Origin: Taeniopygia guttata
Lineage: Eukaryota > Chordata > Aves > Passeriformes > Estrildidae
Reading direction: 5' to 3'
Length of the DNA stretch: 64,000 nt
Assembly: GCF_048771995.1 (NCBI RefSeq)
Contig: NC_133024.1
Location: 113,348,501-113,412,500, forward strand
The notes under the pieces are model-generated. The model was not told where the DNA came from, searched no databases, and saw nothing but the letters and a program-made list of their open reading frames with translations. The number at the start of each line of letters is the position of its first letter. The stretch's first letter is position 1. Below, in pieces: positions 1 through 55,399 of this stretch. The position numbers and the translations under genes were made by a program.

Positions 1-262
1 CCATGTACATTAAAAATTCTGCATTTTATTACTGTACACTTAAAAATTCTACATTTTATTAATATGTACATTTAAAATTTTGCATTTTATTAATGTGCAT
101 ATAAACTCTGCATTTTATTAATATGCACATTTAAATCTTTGCCTTTATTAATGTGCACAATAAAAAGGTCTGCATTTTATTGATGTGTATATTTAAAATT
201 CTTCATTTTATTAATGCACATTACAAATGCTGCATTTTATTAAGATGTACATTAATTTAAAG
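1..262. repeat. AT-rich minisatellite, about 31-bp unit, about 9 copies
   Basis: Diverged copies of a unit containing CTGCATTTTATTAATGTGCA recur every 28-32 bases. It lies in a TTC3 intron and runs to the left edge. Positions 263-613 hold AT-rich intronic sequence with no feature I recognise. Confidence 0.85.
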
Positions 263-613
263 CTTTATTCTGAATCAAAGGTAGATCTGTTTTTTTTAAA
301 GGTAAATTTAACTCCAGATAAGAACTTCAAATGAGGGTGGCTCAAACACAGAATTAACTGAAATCCAAAATCTATTTCTGCCAATTGGGATGGATTTTAA
401 TGATGACACCAATCAAAAAGTGCTTCGGAATGAGGTACACTTGAAGAATTATTATTAAATAATTTGAATACCAAATAATTTAAGAAAAGGGAGCTAAAAT
501 AAGAGATTAAAACTCCAGTAAGTCTGGAGGACAAGGCTGCAAAATATTTCGTTTTCTGAAATTGCAAAAAGTTCTTTCTGAGCTGAGGGCAAAGAGAAAT
601 GAAGTTCACTTAC

Positions 614-45158
<44,545 letters not shown>

Positions 45159-45372
45159 GGCACATCAGCCTGGGAGAAAAGGAGGATGAGGAACACACCA
45201 GAGAGACAAACTCAGGAGCTGTGCCACACTTCCAACAGCGATAACCTCACTCTGCTGCTCCTGTTAACCTCTGGAAAAGTTCAAAAAAAAAAGAAAAAAG
45301 CTGAACATGCCATCTTAAACCCGGCTGAAAGCTCAGGCAGCGACTGACTGATCTACACTGCGACAGGAGCTC

Positions 45373-45742
45373 GGCTGCATCCCGGGAATCACGGCTGCAC
45401 CCCGGGCTACATCCCCGGGAATCACGGCTGCATCCCCGGGAATCACGGCTGCACCCCGGGCTACATCCCCGGGAATCACGGCTGCATCCCCGGGAATCCC
45501 GGCTGCACCCCCGGGAATCACGGCTGCATCCCCGGGGAATCACGGCTGCACCCCCGGGAATCCCGGCTGCACCCCGGGAATCACGGCTGCACCCCCGGGA
45601 ATCACGGCTGCACCCCTGGGAATCACGGCTGCATCCCGGGAATCACGGCTGCATCCCGGGAATCACGGCTGCACCCCGGGAATCACGGCTGCACCCCCGG
45701 GAATCACGGCTGCACCCCCGGGAATCACGGCTGCATCCCGGG
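45373..45742. repeat. 21-bp CpG-containing minisatellite beside TTC3 E1
   Basis: About 17 copies of GGGAATCACGGCTGCATCCC with T/C swaps and C-run length variation. It occupies most of TTC3 intron 1, between E2 and the CpG island. Each unit carries a CpG. Confidence 0.96.
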
Positions 45743-45830
45743 ATGCCGATCACCCCGCCCCGTCCCGGCAGCTCCCGGGCTCCCCCCTCCGCCGCCATCC
45801 CATCCCGGAAAACCGCGGCTCGCCGCTCAC

Positions 45831-46060
45831 GTGTGTTATCCCGCCGAAGGGGAGAACGGGACGCGGTCCGTGCCGGTGCTCCCAGAGCCCGGAGATGCTC
45901 ACGGCACCGCGTGTGCGGGCCGGGGGCGCGCCTCACGGTGCCGGGCACAAACCGGGGCTCCCGGGCTGGGCGAGGCGCGGGGGAAGGCGGCCGAGAGGCC
46001 ACCGCTCCCTTCCTCCCTCCACCCCTGTATCCCGGTATCCCGGTATCCACGCCCGGATCC
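45831..46060 (-). other. TTC3: TTC3 candidate non-coding first exon (E1)
   Basis: E2 begins at an acceptor 11 bases before the start codon, so an upstream 5'UTR exon is needed. On the minus strand a GTGAGC donor occupies 45830-45825 inside the CpG island, so E1 would end at 45831. The 5' end is not defined by the sequence; the upper boundary given is a guess between the donor and the CCAAT/CRE cluster. Confidence 0.4.
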
Positions 46061-46260
46061 CGCACGCACCGCTCCGATCCCGCCGCGCCGCCGCCGCCGC
46101 TCCCACCGCCCCAGCGCGCTCCGCCCACCGGACGCACCGCCCATTGGCCGCCCGCCCTCTGACGTCACGGGCCGCGGCCAATCGGCGGGCCGTGCGCCTG
46201 CGCGCGTGGCCGGATGCGGGCGGTGCGGCGGCGGATGCGGGAGCGGCGGTAGGGAGCGCC

Positions 46261-46333
46261 TTCCTCTTCTTCCTCCTCTTCCTCCTCCTCCTCCTCCTCC
46301 TCCTCCTCCTCCTCCTCCTCCTCCTCCTCCTCC
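46261..46333. repeat. TCC/CTC trinucleotide repeat, about 23 copies
   Basis: Starts CTTCTTCCTCCTCTTCC and becomes pure CTCCTC up to the CCGG at about 46332. It is likely within the PIGP leader or core promoter; the complementary strand is GGA-repeat. Confidence 0.95.
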
Positions 46334-46410
46334 GGACAGCCAAGGGGCAGAGCCCGGCGCGGTGGGGAGGGAAGGGTGCGGCCCCCGCAGCCGCCCCCCC
46401 CCAAAGCGCT

Positions 46411-46520
46411 GCCTTATCTCTGCCATCCCTTATCTATCTCTGCCATCCTTATCTATCTCTGCCATCCCTTATCTATCTCTGCCATCCCTTATCTATCTCT
46501 GCCATCCCTTATCTCTGATC
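46411..46520. repeat. 18-bp minisatellite (CTGCCATCCCTTATCTAT), about 6 copies
   Basis: Copies of TTATCTATCTCTGCCATC in the PIGP 5' leader, ending about 55 bases before the PIGP start codon. No AUG occurs in the unit. Confidence 0.95.
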
Positions 46521-46573
46521 CCCTCGTGTCCCCTTCTCCGCCCTCCCCGCGAAGTTAAAGGCAAGAGCCCAGC

Positions 46574-46655
46574 ATGGTTGAGAACTCTCCGGCCCCGCTG
46601 CCAGAAAGGGCAATTTATGGATTTGCGCTTTTTTTGGGCTCGTGGTTTGGCTTCA
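46574..46655 (+). CDS. PIGP: PIGP coding exon 1 (aa 1-27)
   Basis: Starts [17 protein letters not shown]; the donor GTGAGT begins at 46656. Ends in phase 1 inside an Ile codon. Confidence 0.97.
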
Positions 46656-48437
46656 GTGAGTATCGCGCAGCCGAATCCATCACCCCGCGGTGCTGCTTTG
46701 CTTTCCCGTTTAAAATCCGTTTTTCACTCCAATCACGCATATTTTCACATTCACTAAGCGCTGGAGGTAGTTGTGGTGTTACCTTCCCCACCAAAATAAT
46801 GAAAAAAACATAATCTGGTCAACAGAAGTGTAAAATATTTCAGGTTCCATCAGCTTTTCTCTGCTGATGTGATGGGTTCTTCATTTCACTGGGGATCCAG
46901 GGTTTGAGAGGGTAGAAAACACTTTTTCAGCACAAGAAAAGGCGCTGCAAATGTCCTTCAGTGCAGGATCCTGCTGTAGGCAGTGAGAAACGAGGGGGAG
47001 TTGGGCTCAACTGCCCCCCAAGAAGAATCAGGAAGGATTTTCAGTAATTTTCATTACAGTTCCATCCAAACACTACAATTCCACCCGGTTTCCTTCCCAT
47101 TAAATGACCTCTGTGTGATCATTCTCTGCTTTAATATTTGTTCAGATTCCTTTGGTTTCTTTTTGTTGAGGTGCTTGGGGGTGGTTTGGTTGTTTTTTTC
47201 TTTATTGTTCTGCAGTTTAATTTGGAGTAAATTCTTGTCTGTCTTCATAGGAAATCAGAAATTAATGTTAAACACAAAACTGTTCCCGTGTAACCAGGGG
47301 CTGACAGGATTTGTGTCTGAGAGGCAAATTCTGTAATCTTTTGGGAGAGGTGTTTTGGTTTAAATAAAAGCAAAATTTAGGAAGTCTAAAACGCCATCAG
47401 TCTTATTGTGACCTTTTGATTCTGTTGTGCAGTTTTGTACCTTATCTGGGCTTATATTCCTGAGACTTGGCTCTTCTCTCTGGGACTGACATACTGGCCT
47501 CAAAAGTAAGTTCAACCAATAAAATAAATTTAGTTATTTTCAAATAAAAAACTTTATTTTTAAATAAGGGCCTAGAATAAAATCAATTTCCCCCTGATGA
47601 TAAATAATTGTAATGTTTCTAAAGCATTTTTTTAATGTAGCTAAGGTGATAATGTTTTGTTGTGCCATGAAATAAATAATATTGGGACTTTTTGGATAAG
47701 TTTGACATTTTGCTTTTTAGGAAGTTTGCTAGTGGAAATACAGTAAAATGTAGGGCATAATTAAACAATAAAGACCTTTTTGAAGGAATTTATCTGATGG
47801 TTTATCAGTAGCTCCAGTGGAGTCAGGATTCATAATCAGAGGTGCTGCTTCTTTTCCTCTTGGAGAAATTCATCACAGATACAATGCCAACAATTAAAGC
47901 TGATTCATTAGTAAGCATTTGTTACTAAATATAAATTTCAAATCCTTTTTTTCAGGTACTGGGCAGTTGCTCTGCCAGTTTATCTCCTGGTGGCTGTAGG
48001 AATTGGTTATATTTTGCTTTTTGGGATTAACATGATGAGCACAGCTCCACTCAACTCCACTCACACCATCACAGGTAATTTTACTGCTTATTGAAAAGTT
48101 GGATCCTTCACTGAGAATTCTGGAAATCTATAGAGGATAAACCCCAAAATTTGAGCCTTTAAATATTTGATTTATTGGAAGCCCTGGTGGGGTTTTCAGC
48201 GTGTTTTAAAGTAAGCTAAATTTATAGTGCTGCATTATAAACTTATATCATATTCTTGGAAGAAAAGGACCTGGAAACTATGAAGTGCTCTCCTTATCTT
48301 TTGTAGATAACTTTGCAAAAAAGCAGCAGCAGAAGAAATTCCAGGAGGAGGCAATTCCAGCCCTGAGGGATATTCCCATCAGTGAAGTCAACAGGATGTT
48401 CTTCCTCCCTGAAAAAGGCATCTGCAATAGCAGATAG
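46574..48437 (+). CDS. PIGP: PIGP, GPI N-acetylglucosaminyltransferase subunit P (4 coding exons, complete)
   Basis: PIGP is a small ER membrane subunit of the complex that transfers GlcNAc from UDP-GlcNAc to phosphatidylinositol, the first step of GPI-anchor synthesis. Exons 46574-46655, 47433-47505, 47956-48074 and 48307-48437 join in one frame of 405 nt, 134 aa plus stop, equal to the human short isoform as I recall it. The start ATG has A at -3 and G at +4. Hydrophobic segments lie at about residues 13-32 and 53-75, giving a two-pass hairpin; [17 protein letters not shown] and [15 protein letters not shown] match the family closely, while the last eight residues differ. Head-to-head with TTC3, tail-to-tail with RIPPLY3. 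The promoter is CpG-rich and TATA-less, suggesting broad expression. Mammalian PIGP has alternative first exons; here the leader could also be spliced at the CCCCGCGAAG acceptor-like site (46544-46553). Confidence 0.98.
46656..47432 (+). other. PIGP intron 1
   Basis: GTGAGT to TTCTGTTGTGCAG. No further feature seen; ORFs here run on from exon 1 or are short. Confidence 0.8.
47433..47505 (+). CDS. PIGP: PIGP coding exon 2 (aa 28-52)
   Basis: Encodes [20 protein letters not shown] then WPQ; donor GTAAGT. End of first membrane segment and the conserved [10 protein letters not shown] loop. Confidence 0.97.
47956..48074 (+). CDS. PIGP: PIGP coding exon 3 (aa 52-91)
   Basis: Acceptor TTTTTTTCAG, donor GTAATT. 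Encodes [20 protein letters not shown] then [12 protein letters not shown], the second membrane segment. Confidence 0.98.
48307..48437 (+). CDS. PIGP: PIGP coding exon 4 (aa 92-134, stop TAG)
   Basis: Acceptor CTTTTGTAG. Encodes [20 protein letters not shown], then [13 protein letters not shown]; ends EKGICNSR. Cytosolic tail. Confidence 0.97.
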
Positions 48438-48886
48438 TTTTTACTAAAATCTGTTTGGACAAAGGATTGATAAAAATTACTGAGAGACAATTAAAACCTC
48501 TCTGAGATAAAAAAAAAACCAAAAAAAACCCAACTCTTTCAGCTTTTTTTCCCGTGAATTTCTAATTAAATTAATATGGCTTTATTATTGTTATTATGCA
48601 CCTTATTAACCTGCATTGCTCTGAAAATTATGCCCCAGTAATTTATCTGGTTGTTCTTTAAAAATTAAAAAAGTTGGTTGAAAAGTGTTCTGTTACTTGC
48701 AAGCTTTTTGCTTGGAATTCCCCTCTGAGAGGGAAAAAAAGCAGCTTTTAAACAGTTTAATTCTATTTTTCTTTTAATTCAGGGAGAGAAAAATGTGTTT
48801 TGCCAGTCAAACACTTGAGGATCTTTTTTGAATTGTTAACTGGAAATGTTTGCATTGTAAATATATCATTTGCCTTTGTAAATATT

Positions 48887-48892
48887 AATAAA
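48887..48892 (+). terminator. PIGP polyadenylation signal AATAAA
   Basis: AATAAA 450 bases after the stop, followed by T-rich sequence. An earlier ATTAAA at 48491 is a weaker alternative. Confidence 0.7.
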
Positions 48893-49646
48893 ATGTGGCT
48901 GATTTTTCCATCTTCACCATTTTCCTGTGATTCTGGGAGGTTTCTCCTGGGTTGAGGTGATAAATTCTCCATTTTCCTTCACACAATTATTTTTTCAGCT
49001 AAACCTGTTGATCCCCCCACCCCCCCAAAATATCAGATTTACTGAGTTACCAAAAATAATAAAGGTGGGTTGTGAAGATTTGCTGAAACAAGGCTTGAAA
49101 TTACTTTTTTAAACTTATTTTTAAGAACACTGACAACAAAGTTCAAGGGAGTAGCAGGAAATAGAGGAAGTGACAGGTCCATGCTGTTAAAACCCAAGGT
49201 TAAGTGGTTCAGATGTTTTCTAAACAGTGAATTTTACTTCATAAAAATAAACAGTGAAGTTTATTTCCCTTCTCCCAAGTGTCATAAATTGTGTTATGTC
49301 TGGGACTCAATGTTATTTAGGCCTATTATAAAGCCCAGAACCTCATTATTTATTAAGCTTGTAACTAACTTCAGCAGAGAATTGAGTTTAAAATTTTGTT
49401 ATTTCATTGAAAGACAATAAAATTTTGAGAATTTGCCTGCAAAATCTTATGCCAGTTCTTTAGAAATCTGTCAAAATGATCATCAGCTGCTCTGGAATTT
49501 TTTAAGATTTGGTAAAAATTACTTTGGTATGAATGTAGATCTGAAGTTGGGTTTTCTGGCTGAATTTAGAGGAAAAATCTCATTCAGTATTCCAGGTAGG
49601 ATTTGTTCTGGTTTGATTCTGGCACAGTGCTAGTGCCCTTCTGAAA
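48893..49646. other. Intergenic DNA, no recognised feature
   Basis: AT-rich sequence after PIGP; short ORFs only. Confidence 0.5.
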
Positions 49647-49722
49647 ATAAACCCTCCCTAAATGTGTGCTGTGGGATGGGATCAGGAAAATAAACCCTCC
49701 CTAAATGTGTGCTGTGGGATGT
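49647..49722. repeat. Two-copy tandem repeat, about 41-bp unit
   Basis: AAAATAAACCCTCCCTAAAT with GTGTGCTGTGGGATG occurs twice in direct succession at the edge of an LTR-like element. Confidence 0.9.
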
Positions 49723-49724
49723 GA

Positions 49725-50470
49725 TCAGGAGCAGAGCAGAGCAGGCTCGAGCTTAAAAACAAAGGGAACAAAAACTTTATTGCTTTACAACTACAATAAA
49801 ATGAACACGCACAGAATTTAGGATGGAAACTTTCTAAAACATTTAATTTCTACTGAAACACAGTGAGACACAACTTTGGATTTCTGATTGTTACTACTCT
49901 TTAGATGATTAATTTTTAGTTTATTGAGGGAGAAAGGAGTCTCTCCTGTGCCATAGACCCCCAGGAAACACAATTGCAATTTTTTGTGTTTCCATGTCAC
50001 ACATGGCAGCTGCCCAGGGAAAATCTGCTATTGTGACACCTTTTTTATGTTATAGTGCTTTTATTACTGGACTGAAACTGCTCATAGAGTTCTCTTTTAA
50101 GGATGCTTTGTTAAGGACTAAAAGAACAAAAGTTTCTCATTTTTGGGACAACAGTTCCCCCATATTTTCTCCTCCCCTGGGGCTGATGGTCTTGAGAACA
50201 GAGATCTTCTTCATCCCTGCAGACTGAGGGCACCACCACACCCTCCTCAACTATTTTTTTCCTGTTTACTCTACTCTTGCACTTTTTTTGTCTTAAGTTA
50301 TTGTATCTTTCTAATAATGCAGTCTCTGTGTTGCAGGAGAAAATTGGTTCAATCTATGGTTATACAAAAAAAGTCCAGCCAAGGCCACTCCATCATCTCC
50401 TCCCACTTAGGATGTTTTCCCCATCTTTTTTTGACATCTCAGGTCCCAGGCTTCTCTTGTCTTTCTGATT
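49725..50470 (-). mobile_element. LTR-like element on the minus strand
   Basis: On the minus strand AATAAAGTTTTTGTTCCC reads as a retroviral-type polyadenylation site, and the flanking text resembles avian LTRs. No protein-coding remnant was seen. Ends are approximate. Confidence 0.5.
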
Positions 50471-50528
50471 AAAGAGTGTGAAAAATGCATATTTTATGAT
50501 TGGCTTTTTGCAAATATTACAATGAATA

Positions 50529-51290
50529 TTAGATGTGTAATGTTAGAAAGTTATGCTGTATTAATTCTCTTAAGTAGTGTGTTAAATACAGATTTTTAGG
50601 TTATAACACAGTGTTAAAATAGAAACTATGCTGTGTAAGATAATTTTTAACTAGCTCAAGAAAAAGATGAGATAATCAAGGAACTCTTCACACAGAGATA
50701 ACAGTGACAGGGCCCATAAAGAGTTACAGCCTCCTCATCAGAAAAGAAACATTCTTCCACCTTCTCTCTGTCTTTATGGAGCCACCAAGATTAAGGGGAA
50801 GAAGTTGACAAAAACCAGAAAAATTCTTAATTTGCAAGGAATTTATGCATCATGTATGAGATACATGAATATGCAACAGGCTGTTGCTTTTAAGGGTTAT
50901 TATTTTGTTCACAAGGCATGGTTTTGGCAGCTCAATGCCCAAAAACATCTGGACATCTGTAATTCTTTGCTTTTTATTGTCTTGTCATTGTCCTAACTCA
51001 ACATTTTTATTACTCTAATTGTATTACTGTTTTTATAACCATTTAATTATTATTAATACACTTTTAAACTTTTAAAAACTAAGTAAATGGCATTTTTCAC
51101 ATCCCCTAAGAGCTCTCTACTTTTAACCCCTTGTGTTCATTTTCAAAAGCGTGTCCAATACTTTCACTAGTCACTCTAAGTGTCACTATCTAAACTTAAC
51201 TACTAATTAGTTTGACCACAACTTCCTGAAAAAAGACTCACTTCCTTGTCAAACTAAGCCAGATTAAAACACCTCCTTATTGAAGAAAAA
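50529..51290 (+). mobile_element. LTR-like element beginning TGTTAGAAA
   Basis: TGTTAGAAAGTTATGCTG near 50540 is the inverted match of the TTTCTAACA end of the element at 55400-56329. It contains ATGAATATGCAACAGGCTGT, text typical of passerine LTRs as I recall. The 3' end is not resolved. Confidence 0.45.
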
Positions 51291-51299
51291 AAAAAAAAA

Positions 51300-52512
51300 A
51301 AAGCTTTTTCAACATTTCACTTTGAAATAATGAATTTTAGCTGTATGGGCATGTGGGAGCATTGTATAAAAATGAATTTGTGTCTAAATTAGAACAGCAC
51401 TGGTTTGTGTGGTAGTTTTGGGTTATTAATGAAGTTTTGGGGTTTTGTTTGCTGTTGTTTCTTAACTGTGCCACGATCCTGTCCTTTTATTAATTTTCAG
51501 TTTCATTAGTGATTTAATTTCCATTAAATCATGATTTGACAACCAGCAGACACAAAGATGTGTTTACTCTTTTGTCACTCCTCTAATCCCATTCCAGGCA
51601 TTGAAATCTTGACTGCAATCTTTTTTTTTTCCTGTGTATTTTCCACCCTTTTTGCTTCCTGAGAGATCAATTTCATCTGGAATTCCGACCTGACACCGAG
51701 TGAAGGCCACATTTGGGATCATTTGATGGAAGGATTAATTCAGTGCCTTGTCAAGGATGCCCAAATCCCTTCAGGATCAAGGAAAGCTACTGGAAAACGC
51801 CCTGAGAAAACACAAATGAAAGGATGTAAGCCTTGAGCAAAGGTTGGATCAGGGATGAATTTAATTTCTCTGGGAGAAATTAATTACAATTATGGGAGGA
51901 GCAAGAGGGAGGAGGCTGTTTGTTCAAGGAAAACTTGCAGGGGTGAAACTCAATCTTTGCTTTTCTGTCACTGCTGCTTCAAAGACACCATGGTGACCTT
52001 TTCTTCAACTTGGCCACGTTTGACACTTCAGAAATTGCCTCTGGGAGCAAAATCAAACCAGGTAATAGTGGGGTTTTGGGGTTAAAATATGGATTTTGGG
52101 GAATTGGGGGATCTACAGGTCTTGCCTGTGAGTGTGAGTAAGAAGATACACAGCTCTGCTAAGAATAAAGGAGTTTTTTTCTGTAGATTTATATAAATTT
52201 TGCCTTAGGTGTTGAGGAAAAAAAATCCCCCACATGACTGAACGGTGGTTCCTTTCTTTACAAAACACCCCTGGATATCAGGTGTCCATTCTTCTCAGAG
52301 ACTGAGGGGAAACTAAGTAAATAAAAGGCAAAAAAAAAAACAAACTAAAATTTGCCCTTTTTTTCAGCTTTTTGCCTTACTGGTAGAGTTCAATCCACTG
52401 CATTGTCCATGCTGGAATAAAGCCAGGGATAAAAATTCAGTTTTGCATTTAAATGTACTTTTTTGGGTTCTCCTGTGGTTTTTCTCCTGTTGGGGATGGA
52501 TGATGTTTTGGG
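51300..52512. other. Intergenic DNA, no recognised feature
   Basis: No exon with homology seen; short poly(A) tract at 51283-51301. Confidence 0.5.
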
Positions 52513-52797
52513 AAGGGAAGGGAAGGGAAGGGAAGGGAAGGGAAGGGAAGGGAAGGGAAGGGAAGGGAAGGGAAGGGAAGGGAAGGGAAGGGAAGGGAAG
52601 GGAAGGGAAGGGAAGGGAAGGGAAGGGAAGGGAAGGGAAGGGAAGGGAAGGGAAGGGAAGGGAAGGGAAGGGAAGGGAAGGGAAGGGAAGGGAAGGGAAG
52701 GGAAGGGAAGGGAAGGGAAGGGAAGGGAAGGGAAGGGAAGGGAAGGGAAGGGAAGGGAAGGGAAGGGAAGGGAAGGGAAGGGAAGGGAAGGGAAGGG
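52513..52797. repeat. GGGAA pentamer microsatellite, about 57 copies
   Basis: Uninterrupted GGGAA on the plus strand. Flanking ORFs (GREGK, SLPFP) are repeat translations. Confidence 0.98.
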
Positions 52798-52959
52798 ATC
52801 ACCATGAAATAACAGAAGTGCCTGGGTTCCCATGGAATGAGGCTGTGCCAAAGGGGAGAATGGAGCTGGGGCTGCCAAATTTGTGTCTCTCTCTTCTTTC
52901 TATCTTGGCAGGAAAGGGAAGGATGATAAAAACATGGAGTGTAAAGATGCTCCAAGGGC

Positions 52960-53345
52960 TGGAGGGAGGAAAGGCTGGCACAGCTGGGATTGTTCCCCTG
53001 CACAGGAGAAGCTTTGGGCTGAGCTCAGGGTGGCCTTGCAGGGTCTGAAGGAGCCCCAGGAAAGCTGGAGAGAGACAATTTCCAGGGCATGGAGGGACAG
53101 GGCACAGGGAATGGCTTCAAAGTGAAAAATTACAGGTTTAGATCAGATAATAGGAAAAATTTCCTCCCTGGGAGTGTGGGCAGGGCTGGGATGGAATTCC
53201 CAGAGCAGCTGTGGCTGCCCCTGGATCCCTGGCAGTGCCCAAGGCCAGGTTGGACACTGGGGCTGGAGCAGCCTGGCACAGTGGAAGGTGTCCCTCCATG
53301 GATGAGCTTTAAGGTCCCTCCCAACCCAAACCATTCCATGATTTC
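52960..53345 (+). mobile_element. CR1-like LINE 3' end
   Basis: Sense CR1 text: GGCACAGTGGAAGGTGTCCC, GAGCTTTAAGGTCCCTCCCA and ACCCAAACCATTCCATGATT, the terminal octamer region. The longest CR1 fragment here. Confidence 0.88.
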
Positions 53346-54218
53346 CCTTGAGTTGAGCAGATAAGCTTTTGCTGTTCCCTAAAGCATTGTCCAGACCATC
53401 CCAAAATTCATAGGAGCATAAGGAATTCTGTCAGCTCCACTGGATAATCTCAAACACCCCCTGTGTTTGGGCAGGGGGAGAAAAGAGCAAGGACAACCCA
53501 AGACCCCTGATATAAAATAAAAAGCTCTAATATTAATATTCAATGTTCATCCTGGGACACATCTGTGCTAGGGGATCTATAAACATTAAAATGCAACAAG
53601 TTTCTCTGAACTTCATTTTCATTTGTGGGTGGAGATCATAAAATGTTTCTGCTTTACAAACAAAACATTTGACTGATCTTGTGTAAATATATTCTGTTCA
53701 CCTTTCTTGTGGGCCTGAGTTGGTGAAATGTTGAATTCAGAGTCCTGTTGAATTTCCAGTCAGCTTTCACCCAGCTGGGATGAATAGGACATTTTGTATC
53801 TCTCCATTCAGGAACTTTCTCTTTTTCTGAGGAGAAAGTTTTGGAAGGATTCAGTTTTCTTCTGCCAGGTCCCTTCCAGAGGGGCTGCCAAAGTCAGTTT
53901 TGTTGGGATGCTGTGCTGTGGATGAAAAGCAGCTAAGAGATTAAGCCAGTGCAGAATAAATAACATTAAATAGGAAATGTTTCAGCGAATTGGCTGGATT
54001 TTGTCTCTGCAGCTCAAAAGCTGCTGTTGGGAATATTGCCTTTGCTCAGTTCTGCTCTGTTGTCATTCTCCTGTATAAATGTAATCTAGGAGAGAAAAAA
54101 TCCCGTGGTAGTTCTTTTTCTCTTAATCCAAATTAATCCTGCGTCACATTTAGAAAAAAACACATTTCTGTGGCATGTAAGGATGTGCTTCCCTTGGATG
54201 TTTGTATCCTTCAGAGGA
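53346..54218. other. Intergenic DNA, no recognised feature
   Basis: Unique-looking sequence between PIGP and RIPPLY3 3' ends. Confidence 0.5.
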
Positions 54219-54221
54219 AGG

Positions 54222-54540
54222 ATATTCAAGGAAGGATATTCAAGTAAGCACAATTCAAGACCACTGTATGAAAATCAACTTTAATTATCATTTTTCATAC
54301 AAGAGGAATCTCAGGACTGCTGTATGAAAATCAACTTTAATTATCACTTTTCATACAAGAGGAATTTGAAATTGTAGAGGTTTTGTGGAGGCACCCCTGT
54401 GGCAGGGAATAAAAAGTTGCTTTTTGCTGCCATCATTTTGAGGAATAGAAAATGAAAGCAGCAGAACTGTATCAGGGAATAACAAGTTGCTTTTTGCTGC
54501 CATCATTTTAGGGAATGGAAAGTGAAAGCAGCATTGACTG
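54222..54540. repeat. Two adjacent tandem duplications (about 66 and 72 bp)
   Basis: GTATGAAAATCAACTTTAAT with TTTTCATACAAGAGGAAT occurs twice (54266-54365); CAGGGAATAA-AAGTTGCTTTTTGC with CCATCATTTT occurs twice (54402-54530). Confidence 0.9.
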
Positions 54541-55399
54541 GGAGTGTTGCAGCTGAATTCCCAAGGGAAGGTTTTTGTGGCACAGGGACCTGAGCCAGGA
54601 ATTCCAGCTGCTCCCAGCCTTGCCTCTGAAGTGCTCCCCTCACCCTAAACTCCTTTTTGGGATGCTTTGGATGGTTCTGAGGTCACTGATATTGCAGGGT
54701 GGGATTGCAGATGAGGTAAAAAATCAGAAGTGGAAACTGAAAGTTCCCTGCAGCTGAATGCCAGTTTACTTTGGGGCTTAATTATTAACGAGCTGGGAAG
54801 GGACCTCAGTAACTTTTTGGGTCATCACAGAGCAGTGAAATCATCCTGGATGCTCTTCTGTTTGCTTTTGCTGCAGACTAAATAATGAGGAAGCTGGAGC
54901 ATTAGTAAATAAAAATAAATAGATTTAAAATTTAAAAAATAAATTTAAAAAATCAAATAAATTTTAAATAAATAAAATTATTTTAGGATATCTTGTGAAA
55001 TACCTTAAATTATCTGTGTTTGGAGATGTGGAAATGAATCTAAAAGCTGAATTTTCCTTTGTCACTCTGGGGTTTCAATTTCTACTCATTCTTGCCATTC
55101 CCTATGTGGCAGGATGTTGTCTCCTGGTGTACATTTAATTAATGAGTCTCTTTTGAGTTTGCAAGAGGAGATCTTCAAAAAAAATCCTTCATTCTAATAG
55201 GTTCATTCATTTGGAATCTGAATTTTTCCAGGCTTAAAATGTGTGGCACTCCTTTGTTTGCCAGTACCTGACTGAGAGGAGGAGCTGGGACACACTTCCA
55301 GGGCTTCTGAAAAGTGTCTGACCTTATCTCACAACCACCTGAGGTGCAGGAAAGGTCAAAAATCTGGAATTCTGCTTTGTCTGTGGTGTGAAATACAAA

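Larger units (their letters stand above)
45743..46400. promoter_or_regulatory. CpG island and shared TTC3/PIGP promoter
   Basis: GC-rich, CpG-dense DNA between two head-to-head genes. Seen sites: inverted CCAAT (ATTGG) at 46143-46147, CRE TGACGTCA at 46160-46167, CCAAT at 46178-46182, and an NRF-1-like TGCGCCTGCGC at 46193-46203. No TATA box. The spacing is typical of bidirectional housekeeping promoters bound by NF-Y, CREB/ATF and NRF-1; binding is inferred. Confidence 0.88.

Noticed and set aside
45643-46757. GC-rich ORFs of 130-310 aa on both strands at the CpG island
   Set aside because: Shadow ORFs expected in CpG islands; they overlap promoter motifs and the TCC repeat, and lack homology.
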